This document shows, one piece after another, positions 34,701 to 43,551 of a stretch of 64,000 nucleotides of DNA; positions within the stretch are counted from its first letter, which is position 1, and the number at the start of each line of letters is the position of its first letter. The position numbers and the translations under genes are program-made. This DNA is from Denitromonas iodatirespirans (GTDB lineage: Bacteria; Pseudomonadota; Gammaproteobacteria; Burkholderiales; Rhodocyclaceae): positions 186,001-250,000 of the forward strand of contig NZ_JAEKFT010000002.1 in NCBI RefSeq assembly GCF_018524365.1, read 5' to 3'. The notes below the pieces were generated by a model, which ran no database searches, had not been told where the DNA came from, and worked only from the letters and a program-made list of their open reading frames with translations.

Positions 34701-35708
34701 ATGTCCGTGTCGTCGTCACCCGCCGCCCTGCCTCCGCGCCGTCTGGCCGTCGCGCCCATGCTCGACTGGACCGATCGCTTCTACCGCTATTTCGCGCGGC
34801 AGATCTCGCGCCACACCTGGCTGTACACCGAGATGGTGACCACCGGCGCGCTGATCCATGGCGACGCGGCCCGCTTCCTGCGCTTCGACGACTGCGAACA
34901 CCCGCTGGCCCTGCAACTGGGCGGCAGCGATCCGGCCGACCTGGCGCGCTGCGCGCGGCTGGCCACCGAGTGGGGCTACGACGAGATCAACCTGAATGTC
35001 GGCTGCCCCTCCGAGCGGGTGCAGTCCGGCGCCTTCGGCGCCTGCCTGATGGCCGAGCCGCAACTGGTGGCCGATTGCCTCAAGGCCATGCAGGACGTCA
35101 CCGACCGCGCCGTTACGGTCAAGCATCGCATCGGCATCGACAGCATCGCGGACTACGCCTACCTGCGCGACTTCGTCGGCCAGGTGCACGCCGCCAGCGG
35201 CTGCACGGTGTTCATCGTGCATGCCCGCAATGCCATTCTCAAAGGCCTCTCGCCCAAGGAAAACCGCGAGATCCCGCCGCTCAAGTACGACTATGTGCAC
35301 CAGCTCAAGCGCGATTTCCCGGCGCTGGAGATCCTCATCAACGGCGGTTTCACCGACTGGGACGCGATTGCCGCGCAGTGGCCGGCGGTGGACGGCGTGA
35401 TGGTCGGCCGCGAGGCCTATCACAACCCCTGGCTGCTGGCCGAGGCCGACGCGCGCGGCTGGGGCGACACCCATGCCCTGCCGACGCGGCGCGAGGTGGT
35501 CGAGGCGATGGTCGATTTCGTCGCTGCGCAGATTGCCGAGGGCGTGCCGCTCAAGACCATGACCCGTCACATTCTCGGCCTCTATCACGGCATGCCCGGC
35601 GCGCGTCAGTGGCGGCGCATGCTCTCCGACCCGGCGCTGCTGCGCGCCAACGACCCGCGCCTGCTGATCGATGCGGCCAAGGCCGTGGAGCTGCGCCGCG
35701 CCGCCTGA
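34701..35708 (+). CDS. dusA: tRNA-dihydrouridine synthase A
   Basis: FMN enzyme that reduces uridines (positions 20/20a) in tRNA D-loops, 335 residues. It carries LAVAPMLDWTDRFYRYFARQ, the catalytic-Cys region NLNVGCPSERVQSGAFGACLM, VTVKHRIGID and the DusA-type HARNAILKGLSPKENREIPPL. ATG 34701 is chosen over a GTG at 34665 because it begins closer to the family start. TAGAAT near 34675 may be its -10 box. comM/yifB follows 56 bp later. Confidence 0.93.
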   Translation: MSVSSSPAALPPRRLAVAPMLDWTDRFYRYFARQISRHTWLYTEMVTTGALIHGDAARFLRFDDCEHPLALQLGGSDPADLARCARLATEWGYDEINLNVGCPSERVQSGAFGACLMAEPQLVADCLKAMQDVTDRAVTVKHRIGIDSIADYAYLRDFVGQVHAASGCTVFIVHARNAILKGLSPKENREIPPLKYDYVHQLKRDFPALEILINGGFTDWDAIAAQWPAVDGVMVGREAYHNPWLLAEADARGWGDTHALPTRREVVEAMVDFVAAQIAEGVPLKTMTRHILGLYHGMPGARQWRRMLSDPALLRANDPRLLIDAAKAVELRRAA

Positions 35709-35764
35709 ACGGCAGCGCTGCGGCATATTCCAATCGCATCGTTGGCCCGCTACACTCGGGCCCC

Positions 35765-37270
35765 ATGTCACTCGCCCTCGTTCATACCCGTGCCCTCGAT
35801 GGCATGGACGCCCCGCCGGTCGTCGTCGAAGTCCATCTCGCCAACGGTCTGCCGGCCTTCAACCTGGTCGGCCTGCCCGACACCGAAGTGCGCGAAGCGC
35901 GCGAGCGGGTACGCGCCGCGCTGCAGACCGGCAACTTCGAATTTCCGCAGCGGCGCATCACCGTCAACCTCGCCCCGGCCGACCTGCCCAAGGAAGGCGG
36001 TCGTTTCGACCTGCCGATCGCCGTCGGCATCCTCGCCGCCTCGGGCCAACTCAAGGCCGAGGTGCTGGCCGGCTATGAGTTTGCCGGCGAGCTGTCGCTG
36101 TCCGGCGAACTGCGGCCGATCCGCGGGGCGCTGGCCATGGCGCTGCAGACCCGCGCCGCCGGCCGCTGCCTGATCCTGCCGGCCGCCAATGCCCAGGAGG
36201 CGGCCCGCGTGCGCGATGCGCAGATCCGGCCGGCCGACAGCCTGCTCGCCGTCTGCGCCCACCTCAACGGCCAGGCCTTGCTGCCCGACACGGTGGCCGC
36301 CCCGACCCCGACCGAGCGGGCACCGCTGCCCGATCTGGCCGACGTCAAAGGCCAGCACGAGGCGCGCCGCGCCCTGGAAGTGGCCGCCGCCGGCAACCAC
36401 TCGCTGCTGATGTTCGGCCCGCCGGGCACCGGCAAATCGATGCTGGCCCAGCGTCTGGCCGGCATCCTGCCGCCACTCGAGGAAGCGGCCGCGCTCGAGG
36501 CCGCCGCGGTGCAGTCGCTGGCCGGTTGCTTCAACCCGGCCGACTGGGGGCGCCGCGCCTTCCGCGCGCCGCACCACTCCGCCTCGGCCCCGGCCATCGT
36601 CGGTGGCGGAGCGATCCCCGGACCGGGTGAAATCAGCCTGGCCCACCACGGCGTGTTGTTCCTCGACGAGCTGCCCGAATTCGACCGCCGCGTGCTCGAA
36701 GCGCTGCGCGAGCCGCTCGAAAGCGGTCATGTCGACGTGGCCCGGGCCCGCCGCCGCGCCCGCTTCCCGGCGCGCTTCCAGCTCGTCGCGGCGATGAATC
36801 CGTGCCCCTGCGGCTATCTGGGCGATGCCCGCGGCCGCTGCCGCTGTACGCCCGACCAGGTGTCGCGCTACCGCGGCAAGCTCTCCGGCCCCTTGCTCGA
36901 TCGTATCGACCTAACCCTCGAAGTGGCCGCCCTGAGCGCCGACGCGCTGCAGACCACCACGCCGGGCGAGGACAGCGCCGCGGTGCGCGGCCGGGTGCAG
37001 GCGGCCCGGCAGCGTCAACAGAGCCGACAGGGGCGCGACAATGCTGCCCTCGATGCGGCCGGGGTGGTGCGCCATTGCCAGCCCGATGCGCGCGGCCGGC
37101 AGATGCTGGCGCGCGCGATCGAATCGCTCGGCCTGTCGGCGCGCAGCCATGACCGCATCCTGCGCGTGGCGCGCACCGTCGCCGATCTGGCCGGGGCCGA
37201 GGGCGTGGCCGCCGCGCATGTGGCCGAGGCCATTCAATACCGCCGCGGGCTCGGCGGCGCCGCGCGATAA
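35765..37270 (+). CDS. ComM/YifB Mg-chelatase-like AAA ATPase
   Basis: A 501-residue hexameric helicase of the YifB/ComM family that extends branch migration during DNA uptake in Vibrio. Domains: Lon-protease-like N-domain (about 1-160), AAA+ domain with Walker A GPPGTGKSML (near 223) and Walker B LFLDELPEF, then the C-terminal Mg-chelatase winged segment (YRGKLSGPLLDRIDLTLEV). A zinc-binding CPCGYLGDARGRCRC pattern is present. A hairpin GGCCCG/CGGGCC sits just before its ATG with no ribosome binding site. Confidence 0.92.
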   Translation: MSLALVHTRALDGMDAPPVVVEVHLANGLPAFNLVGLPDTEVREARERVRAALQTGNFEFPQRRITVNLAPADLPKEGGRFDLPIAVGILAASGQLKAEVLAGYEFAGELSLSGELRPIRGALAMALQTRAAGRCLILPAANAQEAARVRDAQIRPADSLLAVCAHLNGQALLPDTVAAPTPTERAPLPDLADVKGQHEARRALEVAAAGNHSLLMFGPPGTGKSMLAQRLAGILPPLEEAAALEAAAVQSLAGCFNPADWGRRAFRAPHHSASAPAIVGGGAIPGPGEISLAHHGVLFLDELPEFDRRVLEALREPLESGHVDVARARRRARFPARFQLVAAMNPCPCGYLGDARGRCRCTPDQVSRYRGKLSGPLLDRIDLTLEVAALSADALQTTTPGEDSAAVRGRVQAARQRQQSRQGRDNAALDAAGVVRHCQPDARGRQMLARAIESLGLSARSHDRILRVARTVADLAGAEGVAAAHVAEAIQYRRGLGGAAR

Positions 37271-37336
37271 CCAGTACACTGGGGCGTTCGCGACCGCGCC
37301 GCAGGTGCCGGTCGCCCACTTTTTCAGCGACCCCGC

Positions 37337-38524
37337 ATGCATCCTACGTACACCCGCCTGGCCATCATCCTGGCATCGCTGGCGGCGATCGGCCCGTTTT
37401 CGATCGACACCTACCTGCCGGCCTTCCACGCCATGGAGGCCGATCTGGGCACCTCGCGCTACGCCGTCCAGCAATCGCTGACGGTGTACATGCTGACCTT
37501 CGCCGTGATGGTGCTGTGGCATGGCGCGCTGTCCGACGGCTTTGGCCGGCGCCGGGTGCTGGTGGTGGCGATGGGTTTGTTCACCCTGGCCTCGGTGGTG
37601 TGTGCGCTGGCGCCGAGCATCGAGTGGGTGTGGATCGGGCGGGCCTTGCAGGGGGTGAGCGGGGGGGCGGGCATGGTGATCGGCCGCGCCATCGTGCGCG
37701 ACGTGCTCGACGGCCCCGATGCTCAGCGCATGATGTCCCAAGTGGTGATGATGTTCGCCCTGGCGCCGGCGGTGGCGCCGGTGATCGGCGGCTGGATCCT
37801 GCTGTTCGCCGACTGGCGCGCCATCTTCGCCTTCCTGGCCCTCTACGGCGGGGTGGTGACCGTGGTCTGCCGCCAGGTGTTGCCCGAGACGCTGCCGCCG
37901 GAAAAGCGCCAGCCCCTGCACCCGCTGCCGCTGGCCCGGGCCTACGGCGCGGTGCTGCGCAAGCCCGCCTTCCTGCTGCTGACCGGTGCGCAAGCGCTCA
38001 ACTTCAACGGCTTCTTCGTTTATGTGCTGTCGGCGCCCACCTTCCTGGTCGACCATCTCGGCCGCTCGCCACAAGCCTTTGCCTGGCTGTTCGTGCCGGC
38101 CATGGGTGGCTTGCTGGCAGGCTCCTGGCTGTCCGGTCGGGTCGCCGGGCACTGGTCGCCGCACCGCAGCGTGGCCGTCGGCTATGCGGTGATGGGCGTG
38201 GCCGCGCTGGCCAACCTGCTGATCTCGGCCCTCATGGCGCCGGGGCTGCCGCACTCCGTGGCGCCGCTGGCGCTGTATACCCTGGGCATGTCGCTGACCA
38301 TGCCGGCCCTGACCCTGATGGCGCTGGAGCTGTTTCCGCTGCGGCGGGGGCTGGCCTCAAGTTGCCAGAGTTTCATGCAGATGGCGCTCAATGCGGTCAC
38401 CGCCGCACTGACCGCGCCCTTGCTGTGGGGCAGCGTGCAGACGCTCAGCCTGGGCATGGCGGCCTATCTCTCGCTGGGCGCCCTGGCCGCCGCCGCCGTG
38501 CTGCGGGGGGCGGCGGCGCACTGA
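37337..38524 (+). CDS. Bcr/CflA-family multidrug efflux MFS transporter
   Basis: A 395-residue permease with 12 helices. GPFSIDTYLPAFHAMEADL, QQSLTVYMLTFAVMVLWHGALSDGFGRRRVLV (MFS loop 2-3) and QGVSGGAGMVIGRAIVRDVLDG are Bcr/CflA signatures. These proteins export drugs such as bicyclomycin and some amino acids. Substrate not determined. Confidence 0.9.
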   Translation: MHPTYTRLAIILASLAAIGPFSIDTYLPAFHAMEADLGTSRYAVQQSLTVYMLTFAVMVLWHGALSDGFGRRRVLVVAMGLFTLASVVCALAPSIEWVWIGRALQGVSGGAGMVIGRAIVRDVLDGPDAQRMMSQVVMMFALAPAVAPVIGGWILLFADWRAIFAFLALYGGVVTVVCRQVLPETLPPEKRQPLHPLPLARAYGAVLRKPAFLLLTGAQALNFNGFFVYVLSAPTFLVDHLGRSPQAFAWLFVPAMGGLLAGSWLSGRVAGHWSPHRSVAVGYAVMGVAALANLLISALMAPGLPHSVAPLALYTLGMSLTMPALTLMALELFPLRRGLASSCQSFMQMALNAVTAALTAPLLWGSVQTLSLGMAAYLSLGALAAAAVLRGAAAH

Positions 38525-38661
38525 GCCCGGCCCGGCGGAGACAGCGATGCACCGCATTCCCTTGTGGCCGCGCTTCGCCTAGAATCGGGAAAAATTTTCT
38601 CGCACAGCCTGTGTGAAGAAATGTCTTTCCAATTTTATGGCCAAGCCACACCGATGCTCGC

Positions 38662-39120
38662 ATGAAGATCGATCGTATCCAGCGCCAGATTCTTGCCGAA
38701 CTGCAGAAGAACTCCCGCATCAGCAACCAGGAGCTGGCTGACCGGGTCGGCCTGTCCGTGTCGCCGTGCTGGCGCCGGGTGCGCGAGCTGGAAGAGGGCG
38801 GCCTGATTCGCTCGTATGTCGCCCTGCTCGATCGCAAGAAGCTCGGCCTCGACGCCTGCCTGTGGTGCCAGGTGCGGCTCAAGAAACACAGCGCGGCGAT
38901 CGCCGAGCAGTTCGAGGCCATGGTGTCCGGTCGGCCGGAGGTGGTCGAGTGCTACGAGCTGACCGGCGAGAGCGACTACCTGATGAAGGTCTATCTGCCC
39001 GACATGGACGCCTACACCGCCTTCATGCACAGCTTTCTGCTCAAGATGCAGGATGTCGACGTGGTGCGCACCAGCGTCACGCTGCGCGAAATCAAGAACG
39101 AGACCGCGCTGCCGCTGTGA
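38662..39120 (+). CDS. Lrp/AsnC-family regulator
   Basis: A 152-residue regulator with an N-terminal helix-turn-helix (RISNQELADRVGLSVSPCWRRVRELEE, residues ~14-40) and a C-terminal RAM effector domain (about 65-145, VVECYELTGESDYLMKVYLPDM). Lrp-type proteins sense amino acids and form octamers. The upstream 137 bp are AT-rich, with TAGAAT near 38580 as a possible -10. The regulated target is not apparent. Confidence 0.9.
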   Translation: MKIDRIQRQILAELQKNSRISNQELADRVGLSVSPCWRRVRELEEGGLIRSYVALLDRKKLGLDACLWCQVRLKKHSAAIAEQFEAMVSGRPEVVECYELTGESDYLMKVYLPDMDAYTAFMHSFLLKMQDVDVVRTSVTLREIKNETALPL

Positions 39121-39143
39121 GCGCGGCCGCGCCGGACGAAAAA

Positions 39144-39167
39144 AACGCCCCGTCGTGACGGGGCGTT
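39144..39167 (-). terminator. Terminator of the cytochrome c gene (bidirectional stem)
   Basis: An 11-bp stem AACGCCCCGTC/GACGGGGCGTT with a 2-base loop, followed on the minus strand by a T-run (read from AAAAAAA at 39139-39145). It lies between convergent Lrp and cytochrome c genes. Confidence 0.85.
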
Positions 39168-39184
39168 CTTGCGACAGACCGGGC

Positions 39185-39613
39185 TTACTGGCCGTCGACC
39201 GGCGGTTCGGTGAAGCTGGCGCCGGCCTGGTTGGCCAGGTAGGCCACCGAACGGGCCAGTTCCTTGTCGGTCAGATCGCTGGCGCCGCCCTTGGCCGGCA
39301 TGTTGCCGATGCCATTGGCGGCAGATGTCACCAGCGCGTCGAAGCCCTTGGCGATACGCGGTGCCCAGGCGGCGTTGTCGCCGGTCTTGGGCGCTTCGAG
39401 CACGCCGGAGCTGTGGCAGGCGGCACAGACGCTGGTGTAGATCTGCTCGCCGGTGCGGCTGCCCGGCGCCACCTTGGCCACTTCGAGCTCGACGCGGGCG
39501 ACGGGCTGGGTCAGCGTGGCGGACAACTCGCCGTCGATGCTTTTCTGATCACCACAGCCGGCCAGCGGCAGGGCAAGGACGGCAAGAAGGCTCAGGAGGC
39601 GCGTTTGGGTCAT
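39185..39613 (-). CDS. Cytochrome c5-like lipoprotein
   Basis: A 142-residue exported c-type cytochrome with a lipobox (LAGC near 20) and one heme site, CAACH (near 63-67), plus the distal Met in GNMPAKGG. The pattern is that of the cytochrome c5 family, a periplasmic electron carrier. The N-terminal 25 residues after the lipobox are a linker. Stand-alone gene ending in a terminator. Confidence 0.88.
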   Translation of the reverse strand: MTQTRLLSLLAVLALPLAGCGDQKSIDGELSATLTQPVARVELEVAKVAPGSRTGEQIYTSVCAACHSSGVLEAPKTGDNAAWAPRIAKGFDALVTSAANGIGNMPAKGGASDLTDKELARSVAYLANQAGASFTEPPVDGQ

Positions 39614-39734
39614 GCTCTTTTCCTCTGTGCGGGTGCAACAATCATAAAGCCGCGATTATAGCGGCGGCGGGCGCCGTTTGGAAAACACAGCCGTGGACGC
39701 GCCCGGTAAAAACCGCTATTCTCACGCCCTCTGC

Positions 39735-39810
39735 GCGCCTGTAGCTCAGTGGATAGAGTACTGGCCTCCGAAGCCAGGGGCCGCTGGTTCGATTCCAGCC
39801 AGGCGCGCCA
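39735..39810 (+). tRNA. tRNA-Arg (anticodon CCG)
   Basis: The acceptor stem GCGCCTG/CAGGCGC closes a cloverleaf with D-arm GTAGCTCAGTGGATAGAG, anticodon stem CTGGC/GCCAG with loop CTCCGAA (anticodon CCG), and T-arm GCTGGTTCGATTCCAGC. The discriminator base G and CCA are encoded. It reads CGG codons. Confidence 0.96.
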
Positions 39811-39853
39811 CGCCCCATCGATCGGTTTCAGGGGTCATGCAAGTCAGGTGACC

Positions 39854-40495
39854 ATGCTCGATTACCGCATCATCCCCGTCACACCGTTTGCCCAGAACTG
39901 TTCCCTGCTGTGGTGTTCCGACACCCGCCAGGCGGCCGTGGTCGACCCCGGCGGCGACATTCCGCGCATCCAGGCAGCCATTGCCGAGGCCGATGTGGCA
40001 GTGGACAAGATCCTGCTGACCCATGGCCATATCGATCATGCCGGCGCCACCGCCGAGCTTGCGCGCCTGCTCGGCGTGCCGGTCATCGGCCCGCAGCGCG
40101 AAGAGCGTTTCTGGCTCGACGCGCTGACGCAGCAGAGCAAGATGTTCGGCTTCCCGCCGGTCGAAGCCTTCGAGCCGGACCGCTGGCTCGAAGAGGGCGA
40201 CACGGTCGAGGTCGGGCTGAGCCGGCTGCAGGTCATTCACACGCCGGGGCATACGCCGGGCCATGTGGTGTTCTTCGATCCCGAGTCGCGCCTGGCCGTG
40301 GTCGGCGACGTGCTGTTCGCCGGCTCGATCGGCCGCACCGATTTTCCGCGCGGCGACCATGCCACGCTGGTCGGCGCCATCCGCAACAAGCTGTGGCCGC
40401 TCGGCGACGATGTCACCTTCATCCCCGGCCATGGCCCGCAATCCACCTTTGGCGTCGAGCGCGCGACCAACCCTTATGTGGGTGACGGTTGCTGA
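39854..40495 (+). CDS. MBL-fold metallo-hydrolase (YcbL-like)
   Basis: A 213-residue metallo-beta-lactamase-fold hydrolase. LLTHGHIDHAG (HxHxDH near 59), HTPGHTPGHV, VGDVLFAGSIGRTD and PGHGPQST supply the metal ligands. The size and motifs match E. coli YcbL, a glyoxalase II-like type I enzyme acting on thioesters; the substrate is not certain. The gene lies 43 bp after tRNA-Arg. Confidence 0.88.
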   Translation: MLDYRIIPVTPFAQNCSLLWCSDTRQAAVVDPGGDIPRIQAAIAEADVAVDKILLTHGHIDHAGATAELARLLGVPVIGPQREERFWLDALTQQSKMFGFPPVEAFEPDRWLEEGDTVEVGLSRLQVIHTPGHTPGHVVFFDPESRLAVVGDVLFAGSIGRTDFPRGDHATLVGAIRNKLWPLGDDVTFIPGHGPQSTFGVERATNPYVGDGC

Positions 40496-40576
40496 ATGCG
40501 TCACCGGCGGCCGGGAGAATTTGCGGTAGCATGTCCGGCCACTACTGATCGAGCGTGATTGAGCGAGGATACTGTC

Positions 40577-41284
40577 GTGCGATTGGCCATTCTTGAAGAC
40601 GATACGCTGCAGAGCGAAAAGCTGGCCGAGTGGCTGGGCCATGCCGGGCACGACGTGCATGCGTTTTCCCAGCCGCGCGACTTCATCCGGGTGGCCGGGC
40701 GAGAGAGCTTCGATCTGTGCCTGATCGACTGGATGCTGCCCGAGATGACCGGCACCGAGGTGCTGCACTGGTTGCGCGAAGACCGCGCCAACGACACGCC
40801 GGTGATCTTCATCACCGCCCGCGATGCCGAAGAAGACATCGTTACCGCGCTGGGCGCCGGTGCCGACGACTATCTGGTCAAACCGCTGCGCCGCTTCGAG
40901 TTGCTGTCGCGCATCGATGCGGTGCTGCGTCGCGCCCGCCCGCTGGCCGGCGACAACATCGTCGACGTGCCGCCCTACCGCTTCGACACGCAGGGCAAGC
41001 GCGCCACCATCGACGGTGAGCCGGTCGAGCTGACCGACAAGGAATTCGACCTCGCCGTCTTCCTGTTCAAGAACCTCGGCCGCCTGCTCTCGCGCGGCCA
41101 CATGCTCGAAGCAGTGTGGGGGCGCAACCCCAACCTCGCCACGCGCACGGTCGACACCCACATCAGCCGGGTGCGCAGCAAGCTTGGCCTGCGCCCCGAA
41201 AGCGGCTTCCGCCTGACGCCGACCTACAACTACGGCTACCGCCTCGAGCAGATCGAGGCGGTCGAGGACGGCGTCGCCGACTGA
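40577..41284 (+). CDS. OmpR-family response regulator
   Basis: A 235-residue response regulator. The receiver domain (1-120) has acidic EDD near 7-9, phosphoacceptor Asp in LIDWMLPEM, the Thr switch in FITARD and Lys in VKPL. The C-terminal winged helix (about 130-230) has LTDKEFDLAVFLFKNLGRLLSR and the recognition helix TRTVDTHISRVRSKLGL. GTG 40577, 7 bases after GAGGAT, is the start; an upstream TTG is less likely. The CHASE2 histidine kinase gene 2.3 kb downstream is its likely partner; only mscL and the FecR gene lie between. Confidence 0.9.
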   Translation: MRLAILEDDTLQSEKLAEWLGHAGHDVHAFSQPRDFIRVAGRESFDLCLIDWMLPEMTGTEVLHWLREDRANDTPVIFITARDAEEDIVTALGAGADDYLVKPLRRFELLSRIDAVLRRARPLAGDNIVDVPPYRFDTQGKRATIDGEPVELTDKEFDLAVFLFKNLGRLLSRGHMLEAVWGRNPNLATRTVDTHISRVRSKLGLRPESGFRLTPTYNYGYRLEQIEAVEDGVAD

Positions 41285-41305
41285 GCGGCGCCCGTCCGGC
41301 CCCGC

Positions 41306-41728
41306 TCAGGGGCGCTTGAGCGAATCGCGGATCTCGCGCAGCAGCACGATCTCTTCCGGGTCGGCCTTGGGCGCTTCGGGCTCGGGCGGCGCCTCGCGCT
41401 TGAGCTTGTTGATCGCCTTGATGGCCATGAAGATGGCGAAGGCGACGATCACGAAATCCAGCGCCGTATTGATGAACAACCCGTACTTGATCAGCGGCGC
41501 GCCGGCCTTTTCGGCCTCGGCCAGCGAGGCGAAGCTGCCTTCGCCCAGGTTGATGTAGAGGTTGGAGAAATCCACCCCGCCCACCAGTCGCCCGACCACC
41601 GGCATGACGATGTCGTTCACCGCCGAATTGACGATCTTGCCGAAGGCGGCACCGATGATCACGCCGACGGCCATGTCCATCACGTTGCCCTTGACGGCGA
41701 ATTCCTTGAACTCTGAAATGAAGCTCAT
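41306..41728 (-). CDS. mscL: Large-conductance mechanosensitive channel
   Basis: A 140-residue MscL. The N-terminal helix and TM1 are [27 protein letters not shown] with [15 protein letters not shown] next, TM2 is [18 protein letters not shown], and the charged C-terminal helix follows. It releases solutes during hypo-osmotic shock, which complements the osmolyte synthesis gene at the left edge. ATG 41728 is fixed by homology; a longer upstream frame reaches into the next promoter region. Oriented against the flanking signalling genes. Confidence 0.95.
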   Translation of the reverse strand: MSFISEFKEFAVKGNVMDMAVGVIIGAAFGKIVNSAVNDIVMPVVGRLVGGVDFSNLYINLGEGSFASLAEAEKAGAPLIKYGLFINTALDFVIVAFAIFMAIKAINKLKREAPPEPEAPKADPEEIVLLREIRDSLKRP

Positions 41729-41882
41729 CTGACGATCTCCTGGGTTGGCTGCCTGAAAAACGTGGGTGGGCGAGCGTCCATGCGCGCGGCCTATGCCGCC
41801 CAACTGGCAAGATAGACGAATCCGTTCGCCGTGCGAATAATTATCAAGGTTTATCACGGTCGGGACGAGGGCGGCACGTATC

Positions 41883-43532
41883 ATGAAACGCATGCTAACC
41901 AAGAGACAAGCCATGCCACGAAACCTCACAGTCGGGCGCCTGCTGGCGTGGGCCCTGGTCGCCTGCGCGCTGTTCGTCGCCAGCGCCGGCCGTGCCGCCG
42001 AAGAGACGGTCAACTATGTGGTGCAGCCGGGCGACACCCTCATCGGTCTCGGCGAAACCCTGCTCGAAGATCCTGACCGCTGGCCGGTGTTGCAACGGCT
42101 CAACGCCGTGGCCGACCCCTACCGCATTCCCATCGGCCGCCAGCTGCGCATCCCCGTGCGCCTGCTGCGCAAGGTGCCGCGCGAGGCGCGCGTGGTGCAT
42201 GTGAGCGGCGGCGCCAGCGCCGACGGCCAGCCGCTGCGGGCCGACCAGACCGTGAGCGAGGGCGCGCGCTTGCTGACCCCGGCCAATGGTTTCATGACGC
42301 TCGAGCTGCCCGACGGCTCGCGTCTCACGCTGCAGCCGCAGACCGATGTGCGCATCGACGCGCTGCACGGTCTCAAGGGCGCCGACGACATCCAGCGCGC
42401 CACCTTCGAGGTGCAGCAGGGGCGTATCGAGACCGATGTCGAGCCGCAGGCCGGGCCGGCTGCGCGCTACCGCATCCACACCCCGACCGCCATCATCGGC
42501 GTGCGCGGCACCAGCTTCCGGGTCGCCGCCGACAGCGCCGAAACCCGCACCGAAATGCGCCAGGGCACGGTCGGCGTGTCGGGCGCCGGCGTGCGGCGCG
42601 AAGTCGCGCTGCGCGAAGGCTTCGGGCTGGTGGCGCGAGCCGACCAGCCGGCGAGTGCGCCGGTGCCGCTGCTGGCCGCACCCGACCTGAGCGCGGTCGC
42701 CACCTTGTACGAGCGCCCGGTGATGCGCGTGCAGCTGGCGCCGGTGGCCGGCGCCATCGGCTATCGCGGCCAGGTGGCGCGCGACGCCGGCTTCACCCAG
42801 ATCGTCGCCGAGAGCCGGGCCACGGTGCCCGATCTGAAGATCGCCGGGTTGGCCGATGGCGACTACTTCCTGCGTGTGCGCGGGGTCGATTCGCATGGCC
42901 TCGAAGGGCGCGACGCCGACCTCGCGGTGCGCCTCAAGGCGCGCCCCGAGCCGCCCTTCATCAATGCCCCGCGTCCCGACGGCAAGGCCAAGGCCGGCAC
43001 CGTCGAATTCGCCTGGGCGCAGGCCGAAGGCGCCGCCAGCTACCGCTTTGCACTGGCACGCGATGCCGCTTTCGCCGACCTGGTGACGCACCAAGACGCC
43101 CTGGCCGCCAACCGCCTCGACCTCCCGCTGGAGGCCGGTGAGTACCACTGGCGCCTGGCCAGCACCCGCGCCGACGGCGACCGCGGCCCCTGGGGCGACG
43201 CAGTGCGCCTGACCGTGCGCCCGCCCATGGCCGCCGTGCCGCCGCCGACCTTCGACGAAAATCACATGCTCATCGCCTGGGGCGGCGAGCCCGGTCAGCG
43301 CTTCGACTACCAGCTGGCCGACGACGACCGCTTTACCCGGATGGTGGCCGAAGGCAGCGTCACCGAGCCCGAGCTGGTGCTGCCCAAACCCCGCGCCGGC
43401 GCCTACTACCTGCGGGTGCGCGCGATCGACCCGGACGGCTTCGTCGGCAGCTACTCCGCGCCTCAGCGCATCGTCGTGCCGGCCGAGTTCCCGGGCTGGA
43501 TGTTGCTGGCGCCGCTCTTGATCCTGCTGTGA
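41883..43532 (+). CDS. LysM and FecR domain exported protein
   Basis: A 549-residue envelope protein. A signal-like leader ([16 protein letters not shown] near 20-38), a LysM domain ([19 protein letters not shown], about 40-90), a FecR domain ([20 protein letters not shown] to [17 protein letters not shown], about 110-220), then several fibronectin-like repeats (about 270-530) and a C-terminal hydrophobic segment ([14 protein letters not shown]). It would bind peptidoglycan and could relay envelope state. An alternative start at 41913 fits a shorter leader. The CHASE2 kinase gene starts 19 bp after. Confidence 0.85.
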   Translation: MKRMLTKRQAMPRNLTVGRLLAWALVACALFVASAGRAAEETVNYVVQPGDTLIGLGETLLEDPDRWPVLQRLNAVADPYRIPIGRQLRIPVRLLRKVPREARVVHVSGGASADGQPLRADQTVSEGARLLTPANGFMTLELPDGSRLTLQPQTDVRIDALHGLKGADDIQRATFEVQQGRIETDVEPQAGPAARYRIHTPTAIIGVRGTSFRVAADSAETRTEMRQGTVGVSGAGVRREVALREGFGLVARADQPASAPVPLLAAPDLSAVATLYERPVMRVQLAPVAGAIGYRGQVARDAGFTQIVAESRATVPDLKIAGLADGDYFLRVRGVDSHGLEGRDADLAVRLKARPEPPFINAPRPDGKAKAGTVEFAWAQAEGAASYRFALARDAAFADLVTHQDALAANRLDLPLEAGEYHWRLASTRADGDRGPWGDAVRLTVRPPMAAVPPPTFDENHMLIAWGGEPGQRFDYQLADDDRFTRMVAEGSVTEPELVLPKPRAGAYYLRVRAIDPDGFVGSYSAPQRIVVPAEFPGWMLLAPLLILL

Positions 43533-43551
43533 GCGCGCACGGGTCCGCGTC